Source: Oscillospiraceae bacterium MB08-C2-2 (GTDB taxonomy: Bacteria > Bacillota > Clostridia > Oscillospirales > Ruminococcaceae). Taken from it: a DNA stretch of 64,000 nucleotides. The position numbers were made by a program, and so were the translations under genes. The stretch spans positions 1,138,944-1,202,943 of the forward strand of contig CP141729.1 of assembly GCA_035621215.1 (NCBI GenBank), written 5' to 3'. This document shows positions 1 through 8,429 of the stretch, one piece after another. A model generated the notes under the pieces. It was not told the origin of the DNA. It searched no databases and saw nothing but the letters and a program-made list of their open reading frames with translations. Every line of letters starts with the position of its first letter. Position 1 is the stretch's first letter.

Positions 1-2
1 CA

Positions 3-3000
3 CTGGCAGCCACAGATCAGAACCTGACCATTCTGGCTTCGGTGGAACATCAAGGAAAAAGCTATAATGTTACCACCATTGGCTCTCGTGCTTTTATGGA
101 CAACGATCAAATCCGTAAGGTAACCATTAGCAGTGGAATTACCAAAATTGACAATGGCGCTTTTATGCGGTCTTCGCTAACCAGCATTGTAATCCCGGAT
201 TCTGTAGAAGAAATCGGCGCCAACGCTTTTATGCTCTGTCAGCAGCTGGGCAATATTTCACTGCCCGCTAACCTAACAAAGATTTCTGAATATACTTTTT
301 CTGCCTGCAAAATGCTCAACAGCATTGTCATTCCTGAGGGTGTTCTCACCATTGAAGCAAATGCCTTCAATCAATGTGAAAGCCTGACCACTGTTTCGCT
401 GCCTGCATCTTTACAGGAAATCGGCGACTCAGCTTTCTGGTCTCTGGAAGCTTTGCATACGGTTAATATTGCTTCGGGCAGCAACCTTAAAAAAATCGGA
501 ATAAGAGCGTTTAATTTCTGCAGCGCTTTGACCACCATTGCTTTGCCCCAATCTCTGGAAAGCGTTGGTGAAAATGCCTTTCAAAAGAGCAGCAATCTGG
601 TTATCACTTTCCCCCAAGGCAGTAAGCTCAATTACTTGGGCGACAGTGCCTTTGGATCCACTCAAATGAAGCAGTTTATGGTTCCCGCCACACTGACCAA
701 CTTTAACACCAATGCGCTCAATGGGTGCACCAAGCTGACCTCCATTACGGTAGAGGAGGGGAACCCCTCTTACAGCAGCATCAATGGTGTCTTGTTTGAT
801 AAAGGTGCATCTACACTGCTCAAATACCCTGCCAGTAAAGCGGAAGAAGAATATACTGTGCCTTCCAGTGTTCGAACAGTAGGAGTTTACGCCTTCCATC
901 AAGCGGCCAACCTGGAAAAGATAACTGTGCAAAGCGGTACTCTCGCAATCAGTTCTTATGCTTTTCAGGATGCAGCCACGCTGAAAACCGTTATCTTGCC
1001 TGACAGCATCACCTCTATTGGTAAACTGGCCTTTTACAATTGCAGCAATCTACGTTCTGTTCGCCTTCCGGCAGGCGTGGAAGAAATTGTGGATAACCTG
1101 TTCTATAATTGCCCCAAGCTGACTAGCATCGCCATCCCCACAGGTGTTAAAACCATCAATAGCAATGCCTTTGGAGTCTGCGCACAGCTGAGCCAAATTA
1201 CAATTGAATCGGCTCTAGTTACTTCTATTGCCTCTGGTGCCTTTAGTGGTGTGGCAGCCGATGCTGTTTTTACTGTAAAGACTGAGGCCATCAAAGGACT
1301 TTTAGCCAACAGTGGAATTGCAGCAGCAAACATTACTGTGGATAACACCACCCCTCAGCCCATTGCTGAATTTACAGTGAATAATATTGTGTATAAGGTG
1401 TTGGCCGATCCCATCGGCGGCAGTAACGGCACAGTCAAAGCTTCTAATGGAGATGCCGCTGCCGGTCAAGTGGTCATTCCTGGTACTGTGCAAAATGCAG
1501 GGCTTACTTATGATGTAATTGAAATTGGGAATAACCTGTTCTACAACAATTCCAAGGTGACGAGCATTACAATCTCCGAAAACGTTGTTGCCATAGGTGA
1601 TCATGCTATCCACGGGTGTGGCAATGTGCTGGATGTAAAACTGCCCGCCAGCTTGGAACGTATCGGAACCAATGGTATTTCCAGCAATATTAAGCTGCGC
1701 AGCATCACTTTTGCACAGGGCAGCAAGCTGAAGGAGCTATCGAATGGTTCTCTAAGTGACAATATGGCCTTAACAAGTATTGTAATCCCTAAATCGGTCA
1801 CCACTACACATGACTATGTTTTGGGTTGGAACTATGGCCTGAAAAGCGTTACTTTTGAAGAGGGAAGCCCGCTGACTAAGCTGAGCAAGGGGATGTTTTT
1901 CCGCAATACCAGCTTGGAAACAGCGGTTCTCCCCACCAATATCACAGTAATTGAAGAAGAAGCCTTTTATAGTTGTGGGTCGCTCCAATCCATCGACCTT
2001 GAAAAAATAACGCAAATTGGCGAAAATGCTTTTTATGATTGTGCATCCCTTAAATCTGTCGTGATTTCCGATAAAGTTCAAATACTGGAAAGTGGCACAT
2101 TTTTCCAGGCAAAGTCGCTGGAAACACTGGTCATTGGGCAGGGTGTTACAGAAATTGGAGAATTAATTTCTCATGGTGAACACGAAGCAGAGGGCGTGTT
2201 CGATGGAACCATCAGTCTGCGCTCCGTAATCATCCCGGCCAATGTCAGAGTAATCGGAAAAAATGCCTTTAAGGGCGCAGAAAAGCTGGAATTGATTGAG
2301 CTGCAAATGGATGTCTTAGAGAACCTTGGTGCCAATGCATTCTATTTGCTGCCTGCCAATGCAAAATTCTATGTTAAAAACCAGGCTGTTAAGGATATGC
2401 TGATTACCAGAGGTGCTATTGCCGCCGATTCCATTATTATTGGTATATTAACGACCAATAAAGTGCAGTTGGTTGAGGCAATTAATAAGGCAGCTGTAAT
2501 TGGTTCCGCTGGTTACACCGCTGCCAGTTATCAAGCATTGCAGCAGGCAATCAGTGCAGCAAGGTCTGTAAATAGCAACACAGCAGCGACACAAGCACAG
2601 GTCAATCAGGCGGTTGCCAATCTGACAAATGCGGTGGCTGCACTGGTGCCGATAACAGCAGGCGAAACAAATAAGGAACAGCTCTATCTGATGTTAAGTC
2701 TTGCCGAACAGTTCGTCAAAGCACAATACACCGCAACAAGCTATGCAGCTCTGCAAGAAGCGGTTATTTATGCTCAGGCCGTTTATGACAGCCCCAAGGC
2801 GGATCAGTTTGCTGCAGATAGCGCGGCGGCAAAGCTAAAGGCAGCTGTTTTGGCACTGGTTCCTGCCTCTGTAGGGGAACCGGCTAATAAAGAGGCTCTC
2901 CATTCTTCTCTGATTTTGGCAAAATCCATTCCTGCACAGGGATATACAACCTTCAGCTACGGTAAAATGGAAAAAGCCATTGTGTTTGCGCAGGCTATCT

Positions 3001-3743
3001 TTGATAACCCCATAACAGCCCAAGGCACAGTGGATCAGGCCACTAACGAATTAACAGCCGCCATATTGGCTCTGAGTAAAATATCCATCGTTGACCGCAG
3101 CGATTCCTCTTCAGGGGGCGGATCTTCCGGAGGATCGGGGAGCCGTGCAACTACAGGCAGCTCCACAACCTCCGAAACCAAACCACCGCTTCCTTCTCTA
3201 CAGCATGTGGAATCTGTATTGGCTGCCAGCACAGGAAGCTGGGTAAATATCAATGCAAGGAATCAGGAATCTGTTAGTTTTTCAGATCTTCGTGCAATGA
3301 TGAACACCTCCAAAAAACAGAATTCACAAAACCCCAAAACGGTCTTCTTTGTTTCTGATATTGTAGAAAACGGTAAGGTGCTTTCCCGTATTTCTCTGGA
3401 TTCCTCCAAGGTAGTACCTGGTAAGGGTACCTTTAATCTGGGTATTGCCCTCAACGACTCCACTCTGCAGAGAACCTTCGAAAAATTCTACAACAACGAA
3501 ATGCAGTTTGTAAGCTTTGCCCAGCAGGATTCATGGGGTATGGAGGTTAAAGTGAGCGTTAAGCTGGATCTTTCCAAGCTGGATACCACTTCTCTTCGTT
3601 TCTATTCCTATGACAAGAAAACAAATACCTATGCCCAGTTAACAGCTCCCTCATATTGGGTAGACACCAATGGGTATCTCCACTTTTCTACGGCTCAGGG
3701 AAAGGATGTTGTGGTCACGGATTATCCTTTAACCCGAAAATAG
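3..3743 (+). CDS. BspA-type leucine-rich-repeat surface protein, 5'-truncated by window edge
   Basis: The reading frame is open from base 3 without a stop, so the gene begins upstream; the GTG at 42 is only the first in-window start-like codon and has no ribosome binding site. Counting from that codon, residues 1-430 and about 450-800 are BspA/LRR_5 repeats, seen as recurrent units of the type AF-x-C-x-x-L-x-x-I-x-LP. Three FIVAR-like helical repeats follow (about 803-870, 876-940, 947-1013, each opening with NK and ending in an Ala/Leu-rich stretch), then a Gly/Ser/Thr linker (about 1018-1050) and a C-terminal domain of about 180 residues that I do not recognise. Proteins of this kind are usually secreted and mediate adhesion. 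No LPxTG motif or terminal membrane anchor is present, so surface attachment, if any, uses another route. The left signal peptide lies outside the window. Confidence 0.85.
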   Translation: MAATDQNLTILASVEHQGKSYNVTTIGSRAFMDNDQIRKVTISSGITKIDNGAFMRSSLTSIVIPDSVEEIGANAFMLCQQLGNISLPANLTKISEYTFSACKMLNSIVIPEGVLTIEANAFNQCESLTTVSLPASLQEIGDSAFWSLEALHTVNIASGSNLKKIGIRAFNFCSALTTIALPQSLESVGENAFQKSSNLVITFPQGSKLNYLGDSAFGSTQMKQFMVPATLTNFNTNALNGCTKLTSITVEEGNPSYSSINGVLFDKGASTLLKYPASKAEEEYTVPSSVRTVGVYAFHQAANLEKITVQSGTLAISSYAFQDAATLKTVILPDSITSIGKLAFYNCSNLRSVRLPAGVEEIVDNLFYNCPKLTSIAIPTGVKTINSNAFGVCAQLSQITIESALVTSIASGAFSGVAADAVFTVKTEAIKGLLANSGIAAANITVDNTTPQPIAEFTVNNIVYKVLADPIGGSNGTVKASNGDAAAGQVVIPGTVQNAGLTYDVIEIGNNLFYNNSKVTSITISENVVAIGDHAIHGCGNVLDVKLPASLERIGTNGISSNIKLRSITFAQGSKLKELSNGSLSDNMALTSIVIPKSVTTTHDYVLGWNYGLKSVTFEEGSPLTKLSKGMFFRNTSLETAVLPTNITVIEEEAFYSCGSLQSIDLEKITQIGENAFYDCASLKSVVISDKVQILESGTFFQAKSLETLVIGQGVTEIGELISHGEHEAEGVFDGTISLRSVIIPANVRVIGKNAFKGAEKLELIELQMDVLENLGANAFYLLPANAKFYVKNQAVKDMLITRGAIAADSIIIGILTTNKVQLVEAINKAAVIGSAGYTAASYQALQQAISAARSVNSNTAATQAQVNQAVANLTNAVAALVPITAGETNKEQLYLMLSLAEQFVKAQYTATSYAALQEAVIYAQAVYDSPKADQFAADSAAAKLKAAVLALVPASVGEPANKEALHSSLILAKSIPAQGYTTFSYGKMEKAIVFAQAIFDNPITAQGTVDQATNELTAAILALSKISIVDRSDSSSGGGSSGGSGSRATTGSSTTSETKPPLPSLQHVESVLAASTGSWVNINARNQESVSFSDLRAMMNTSKKQNSQNPKTVFFVSDIVENGKVLSRISLDSSKVVPGKGTFNLGIALNDSTLQRTFEKFYNNEMQFVSFAQQDSWGMEVKVSVKLDLSKLDTTSLRFYSYDKKTNTYAQLTAPSYWVDTNGYLHFSTAQGKDVVVTDYPLTRK

Positions 3744-3792
3744 ACATAGTGGTAGCAGTCTAAAAAGCTCTGGGTAAAAAATCAATATCGAA

Positions 3793-3835
3793 GCGAGTTG
3801 AGGATGTCAATTATGGCATCCTCAACTCGCCTTTT
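3793..3835 (+). terminator. Intrinsic terminator after the LRR protein
   Basis: A perfect 14-bp stem (3793-3806 with 3817-3830) with a 10-base loop is followed by CTTTT. It lies 50 bp after the LRR protein stop codon. Confidence 0.85.
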
Positions 3836-3980
3836 GTTTAGAAAAAGCAATGGGAGCTATCCCCTATTTTTCTTAACCAAAGTTAAAATAGACATTCAGA
3901 CCCTTCAGTTCCTCAAAGCAGCTCTCCCAAAATGCAGTGGAGCTTCTGTATACATGAGGCAAGATGAAAAGCGGGCCGAT

Positions 3981-4010
3981 AAAAAGAGTGCAGACAAAAG
4001 TCTGCACTCT
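3981..4010 (-). terminator. Intrinsic terminator of the Rrf2-sortase operon
   Basis: An 11-bp perfect stem, AGAGTGCAGAC (3985-3995) with its complement at 4000-4010 and a 4-base loop, is followed on the minus strand by TTTTT. It sits 18 bp beyond the sortase stop codon. Confidence 0.85.
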
Positions 4011-4028
4011 TGATGAAAGCCCCCATAT

Positions 4029-4889
4029 TTAAGAAGGTTCTCTTCTGGCTACAACAACAAAACGCCCGTTTTCGATATGATAAGAGCAGGTCATCAGTGT
4101 AATGAGCTCATCGCCATATTTTGTGTCAACGCCTGTATCGTAGAGCGAAAGAGCCTTAATTTGCTCAATATAGGCATTGAATGACTCTTCGCTTTCAGCA
4201 TTCAAGAAATTATAATGTTTGAACACGGTATCATTCTTAAAATAGACCTGGCTTTCAAACACGGCAACAATGTCATAGTTCTGGGCTTTGTATAGGGTAT
4301 CAAACTGAATGGTTGGATGATTGCTGTAAAAGGCTTTATCCTTATAAAGGAGCAGTTCTGAAAACATGGTGCTGTTTTTCATGTTGTGGGAATAAATGAT
4401 TGTATTGGTTCCAAAGGGCTCCACAGAACAGCGCTTATCAACAAAGGGAACGCCGTTTTTGGCCTCCTGCCGGTCAAAACCATGGCTTAAATAAAAATCA
4501 TCCGCTGTATACATAACAGGATAGTTGATCGCTGTATCAGCTATTTTGATCCATCCAATCATATCAGGGTTCTGTTCATGGAGTTGCCTATATTGCTCCA
4601 ACACAGTGGGTTCTGGCGGTTCTGTCTCGTTTTGTGCTGTTTCGGCCGCCGCAGCGGATGAGGGAATTGGCGGATTATTGTTTTCTACGATTCCAGCCAA
4701 ATCTTCAAGTGCTGCTTTTTCTCTCTCATGTTGCCGATAATCGAATAGGAGAATAACAGCCGAATAAGAAAGCATCGCAACCAAAGCAACAATCAGAAGA
4801 TTGCGCAAACCTGTATATATCTTTTTACTGGACATATTAATATCTTGCTCTGCCTCCCTTTCATGTGCTGCCCAATTATCCTTCCACAT
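4029..4889 (-). CDS. srtB: Class B-like sortase
   Basis: This is a membrane-anchored transpeptidase, expected to attach surface proteins to the cell wall. One N-terminal membrane segment lies at about residues 29-50, followed by a sortase domain with the catalytic His in IIYSHNMKNSTMF and the catalytic Cys in TLMTCSYH, with the conserved Arg eleven to twelve residues later (VVVARR). The TLMTC context and the N-terminal helix region fit class B. The reading frame overlaps the upstream Rrf2 gene by 14 bases, suggesting co-translation. The ATG at 4889 has no clear ribosome binding site; an ATG at 4835 (MSSKK, 268 residues) is preceded by GGGAGG but at a long 17-base spacing, so the start is uncertain. 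A nearby LPNTG protein (5562-7592) is the obvious candidate substrate, although class B enzymes often prefer NPxTG-like signals. Confidence 0.88.
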   Translation of the reverse strand: MWKDNWAAHEREAEQDINMSSKKIYTGLRNLLIVALVAMLSYSAVILLFDYRQHEREKAALEDLAGIVENNNPPIPSSAAAAETAQNETEPPEPTVLEQYRQLHEQNPDMIGWIKIADTAINYPVMYTADDFYLSHGFDRQEAKNGVPFVDKRCSVEPFGTNTIIYSHNMKNSTMFSELLLYKDKAFYSNHPTIQFDTLYKAQNYDIVAVFESQVYFKNDTVFKHYNFLNAESEESFNAYIEQIKALSLYDTGVDTKYGDELITLMTCSYHIENGRFVVVARREPS

Positions 4890-5310
4890 ACTGAAGTTCT
4901 GTCATTTTGCAGATATCCTGTATGCTGTATTTTTTTAAGGAATGAACGATATCATTTTGCACCGTTTCCAGCACTCTATGTACAGAACATTGAACAGTGC
5001 CGCTGCCAAATTGGCTGCAAATGCCGCCGTTTCCCAGACAGCGATTGATGCAGATATCGCCCTGCACAGCGGTGATAATATCATAAAGCGTAATATCCTT
5101 TGCACTTTGAGCCAAGCGATAACCGCCTCCGGGCCCTTGCACCGATTTAATAAACCCGGCCTGCTTGATGGATGAGGCTACCTTATTGAAATAGCTGTAG
5201 GTCAAGCCTAGTCGCTTTGCTGTTTCCGCCGCAGGCAATAGCCGTGGGTCATGCTGTGCCAAGTGAAGGATGATTCGAATTGCGTAATCTGTTGTTAGAT
5301 AAAGCTTCAT
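4876..5310 (-). CDS. Rrf2-family transcriptional regulator
   Basis: The 144-residue protein starts MKLYLTTDYAIRIILHLA, the typical Rrf2 winged-helix opening, with the wing motif GPGGGYRLA at about 59-67. Four cysteines in the C-terminal part (87, 91, 98, 108) lie where IscR and NsrR bind an Fe-S cluster, but the spacing (3, 6 and 9 residues between them) differs from the classical proteins, so an iron-sulfur or thiol redox sensor is inference. ATG 5310 is preferred over an in-frame GTG at 5319 because it reproduces the family N-terminus; neither has a strong ribosome binding site. The gene overlaps the sortase gene and probably regulates this operon. Confidence 0.88.
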   Translation of the reverse strand: MKLYLTTDYAIRIILHLAQHDPRLLPAAETAKRLGLTYSYFNKVASSIKQAGFIKSVQGPGGGYRLAQSAKDITLYDIITAVQGDICINRCLGNGGICSQFGSGTVQCSVHRVLETVQNDIVHSLKKYSIQDICKMTELQYVEG

Positions 5311-5499
5311 GGGATTCACTACTTTCTATGCTGATTTTCCAATATATTTGTCAGTAGTTTGCTTCGGAAAGAGATCCGAGTAAATAATTATACTGAAAAA
5401 TGGCAGTAATTTGTTCTGCGATGCTCTGAAATTATATTGATGTGTTCCGAATTTTTCTCGCTTAGGTTAAGATATCCTCTCATAACCGGAAAAGATTTT

Positions 5500-5547
5500 T
5501 GTTGAAAAGGGGATAACCGAAGGCAATTTTGCTCATCGGTTATCTCC
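5500..5547 (-). terminator. Intrinsic terminator of the LPNTG repeat protein gene
   Basis: On the minus strand GATAACCGA (rc of 5536-5544) pairs with TCGGTTATC (rc of 5512-5520) and is followed by CCCCTTTT. It lies just after the stop codon at 5562. Confidence 0.8.
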
Positions 5548-5561
5548 ACAGTCCTTATTCC

Positions 5562-7592
5562 TTATTGTGCCGCTTTACGCTTCCCTGCCGTGAACAGCAT
5601 GGTTATACCCAGCAGCGATACCAGACCGCTCCACAGCCAAAAAGAACGCAGGCTGTCTCCACCGGTATTGGGGAGCTCATCCAATTCATTTGAACTAAGA
5701 GGGATTTTATCTTCAACAATTTCAATCATTTCGACAGTCGTAGCTTTACGATCGGATTTATCTCTTCCGCTTGTATCGGTGCCTCCACCCGGCTTAGTGT
5801 TTCCGCCGGATCCAGACTCGCCCTCGGGTTCCCAGGCAGCCCAGAGGGTTGTATTCTCTGTTACAGTATCTGTTTCAAAATTCCAGAACACTGGGCTGTC
5901 GTTTCCATCCAAATAAGCATACCATCCCTTGAACAAAAAGCCATCACGGGTGGGGTCTGCAGGCTGGTCGGTTATGGTGCTTCCAGCAGCAACAGTCACT
6001 TTGTAAAAATCATTGTATTCTGTGCCATCAGCTGGATCAAAAACCACAATATAGCTTTTTTCCCATGCGGCCCAGGCGGCCCAGAGAGTTGTATTCTCTG
6101 TAACAGTATCCGTTGCAAAATTCCAGAGCACCGGGCTGTCGTTTCCATCCAAATAAGCATACCATCCCTTGAACAGAAAACCATCACGGGTGGGGTCTGC
6201 AGGCCGATCGGTTATGGTGTTTCCAGCAGCAACAGTCACTTTGTAAAAATCATTGTATTCTGTGCCATCAGCGGGATCAAAAACCACAATATAGCTTTTT
6301 TCCCATGCGGCCCAGAGAGTTGTGTTCTCTGTAACAGTATCCGTTGCAAAATTCCAGAGCACCGGGCTGTCGTTTCCATCCAAATAGGCATACCATCCCT
6401 TGAACAAAAAGCCGTCACGGGTGGGGTCTGCGGGCCGATCGGTTATGGTGCTTCCGGCAGCAACGGTCACTTTGTAAAAATCATTGTATTCTGTGCCATC
6501 AGCTGGATCAAAAACCACAATATAGCTTTTTTCCCATGCGGCCCAGGCGGCCCAGAGAGTTGTATTCTCTGTAACAGTATCCGTTGCAAAATTCCAGAGC
6601 ACCGGGCTGTCGTTTCCATCCAAATAAGCATACCATCCCTTGAACAGAAAACCATCACGGGTGGGGTCTGCAGGCCGATCGGTTATGGTGTTTCCAGCAG
6701 CAACGGTCACTTTGTAAAAATCATTGTATTCTGTGCCATCAGCGGGATCAAAAGCCACAATATAGCTTTTTTCCCATGCGGCCCAGGCGGCCCAGAGAGT
6801 TGTGTTCTCTGTAACAGCATCCGTTGCAAAATTCCAGAACACTGGGCCGTCGTTTCCATCCAAATAAGCATACCATCCCTTGAACAAAAAGCCGTCACGG
6901 GTGGGGTCTGCGGGCCGATCGGTTATGGTGCTTCCAGCAGCAACAGTCACTTTGTAAAAATCATTGTATTCTGTGCCATCAGCTGGATCAAAAACCACAA
7001 TATAACTTTTTTCCCATGCGGCCCAGGCGGCCCAGAGGGTTGTATTCTCTGTTATAGTATCCGTTTCAAAATTCCAGAACACTGGGCTGCCGTTTCCATC
7101 CAAATAAGCATACCATCCCTTGAACAAAAAGCCGTCACGGGTGGGGTCTGCGGGCCGATCGGTTATGGTGCTTCCGGCAGCAACGGTCACTTTGTAAAAA
7201 TCATTGTATCCTGTGCCATCAGCAGGATCAAAAGCCACAATACAGCCTTTTTCCCATGCGGCCCAGGCGGCCCAAAGGGTCATATTTTCTGTTACAGTAT
7301 CCGTTTCAAAATTCCAGAACACCGGGCTGTGGTTCTCATCTAAGTAGGCGTACCATCCCTGAAAGAAATAGCCATTACGGGTAGGATCTTCGGGCTGGTC
7401 TGTCACGGTGCTCCCGGCAGCAACGGTCACTTTGTAAAAATCATTGTATCCTGTGCCATCAGCGGGATCAAAAGCCACAATACAGTCTTCGTCTTCCGCA
7501 AAGGCCTGAATGGGAAATATCCCCATAACCATAACAAGCACCAGCAGAAGACTGACCAGCTTGCCTATTGCACCATATTTTTTTTGTTTCAT
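5562..7592 (-). CDS. LPNTG-anchored surface protein with seven Listeria-Bacteroides (InlB B-type) repeats
   Basis: The 676-residue protein has a signal peptide (hydrophobic core about residues 10-30, cleavage near AFA-ED). Seven consecutive repeats of about 80 residues follow, each opening IVxFDPADGTxYNDFYK and closing WNFxTDxxTENxTLWAAW, the Listeria-Bacteroides repeat (beta-grasp, flg_new) family. A Gly/Ser-rich spacer, the sortase signal LPNTGG, a hydrophobic segment and a positively charged tail (GKRKAAQ) end the protein. ATG 7592 is chosen because GGAGG lies 6 bases upstream and the signal peptide starts there; longer starts to 7637 have no such site. It is presumably anchored by the sortase encoded 0.7 kb away. 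Near identity of the repeats indicates recent duplication or gene conversion. Confidence 0.93.
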   Translation of the reverse strand: MKQKKYGAIGKLVSLLLVLVMVMGIFPIQAFAEDEDCIVAFDPADGTGYNDFYKVTVAAGSTVTDQPEDPTRNGYFFQGWYAYLDENHSPVFWNFETDTVTENMTLWAAWAAWEKGCIVAFDPADGTGYNDFYKVTVAAGSTITDRPADPTRDGFLFKGWYAYLDGNGSPVFWNFETDTITENTTLWAAWAAWEKSYIVVFDPADGTEYNDFYKVTVAAGSTITDRPADPTRDGFLFKGWYAYLDGNDGPVFWNFATDAVTENTTLWAAWAAWEKSYIVAFDPADGTEYNDFYKVTVAAGNTITDRPADPTRDGFLFKGWYAYLDGNDSPVLWNFATDTVTENTTLWAAWAAWEKSYIVVFDPADGTEYNDFYKVTVAAGSTITDRPADPTRDGFLFKGWYAYLDGNDSPVLWNFATDTVTENTTLWAAWEKSYIVVFDPADGTEYNDFYKVTVAAGNTITDRPADPTRDGFLFKGWYAYLDGNDSPVLWNFATDTVTENTTLWAAWAAWEKSYIVVFDPADGTEYNDFYKVTVAAGSTITDQPADPTRDGFLFKGWYAYLDGNDSPVFWNFETDTVTENTTLWAAWEPEGESGSGGNTKPGGGTDTSGRDKSDRKATTVEMIEIVEDKIPLSSNELDELPNTGGDSLRSFWLWSGLVSLLGITMLFTAGKRKAAQ
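5823..7490 (-). repeat. Tandem array of seven 240-bp coding repeats
   Basis: The coding region repeats with a period of 240 bp; one inter-unit distance is 231 bp because one unit lacks a 9-bp WAA codon block. The central units differ by only a few bases, the first (5'-most in the gene) and last are more divergent, as expected when the array expands by unequal exchange in its middle. Confidence 0.9.
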
Positions 7593-7640
7593 AGTTCCTC
7601 CACAATTTTTCATAAGTTTAAATGTTGTTTTTAACAATTG

Positions 7641-7692
7641 ATACCAGCTTCATACTCATATCCATACAACGCCTGTTTACGGGCAAAGTAAT
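7641..7692 (-). repeat. Degenerate copy D of the modular hairpin element
   Basis: The plus-strand text CTTCATACTCAT followed about 18 bases later by GTTTACGGGCAAAG aligns with the 35702-35748 part of copy B (CTTCATACTCAT ... TATTTACGTGCGAAG), and the preceding GATACC matches its TATACC. Read on the minus strand it lies about 50 bp upstream of the LPNTG protein start. Confidence 0.5.
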
Positions 7693-7884
7693 GTTGCTTC
7701 TACCAGTAGAAAGCTTATTTCCGGCCCATGCCGCCTCACTCCTTCGGTATCAGGGAAGTGTTGACCTTTACAGGTACAGTATAATAAAGCATCTGCTCCA
7801 AATGGCGATTGTGTCATGAATGAAGGAGTTCATGTAACGAATTGATGAATTGAATGATATTTTTATTTTTTCAATTTCAAACCT

Positions 7885-7933
7885 AAAAAACGAGCCCAAC
7901 ACCACCGGTATTTTGGTGGCGTCGGGCTCGTTT
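7885..7933 (-). terminator. Intrinsic terminator of the monooxygenase gene
   Basis: Arms 7888-7906 and 7915-7932 pair almost perfectly (ACGAGCCC ... GGGCTCGT, then CCACC/GGTGG). On the minus strand a run of six T follows. The region from 7693 to 7885 holds no gene I can support. Confidence 0.85.
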
Positions 7934-7958
7934 ATACTGCTTGCTTGCAAAGCCAATT

Positions 7959-8246
7959 TTAGATAACTTGAGTAAAGGTTTTGATAGCAGGTGCCACAGA
8001 ACACAGGGCTGCAAATTCCGGAACAAGCGCAGCAAAATGGGCAGATGCGGAATGCTTCTGCAATGCTGCTTGTGATTCCCATGTTTCAAACATCACAAGA
8101 ACATTTTCATCATCATTGGATTTTGCCAGATCGTAGGCAACACAGCCTTTTTCCAAACGGGTCAGCTTAATCAGCTCATTTGCAATGGATATCGCTTTCT
8201 CATAAGCCCCCGCTTTCAATACGAACTCTGCTGTTACTTTGATCAT
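7959..8246 (-). CDS. Antibiotic biosynthesis monooxygenase (ABM) domain protein
   Basis: The 95-residue protein is a single ferredoxin-like ABM/quinol monooxygenase domain: MIKVTAEFVLKAG, then the LIKLTRLEKGCVAYDL segment and the conserved FETWESQAALQKHSASAHF strand-helix. Members oxidise quinols or degrade haem, or act on small aromatic substrates; in most bacteria the substrate is unknown. ATG 8246 is preceded by AAAGGAG at 8 bases, which rules out the longer start at 8264. It is monocistronic, with its own terminator. The 165 bp upstream (8265-8429) show no gene. Confidence 0.85.
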   Translation of the reverse strand: MIKVTAEFVLKAGAYEKAISIANELIKLTRLEKGCVAYDLAKSNDDENVLVMFETWESQAALQKHSASAHFAALVPEFAALCSVAPAIKTFTQVI

Positions 8247-8429
8247 GATAAAAACTCCTTTCAATGACCTATATTTTCTATGTTTGGGGGGTAGGGTATC
8301 TTATCGAACACAAATTCCAACCCCAATATAACCGCACACTTTTTATATATCCAAAATATTCCAGAAAACCAAGTGGAATCCGCCCAAAACAGAACAGGTG
8401 GCGCAAATCAGCCGGTTAAGCAAGCCAAT

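Noticed and set aside
5823-7490. CRISPR-like array
   Set aside because: The 240-bp units are in-frame protein repeats without spacers.
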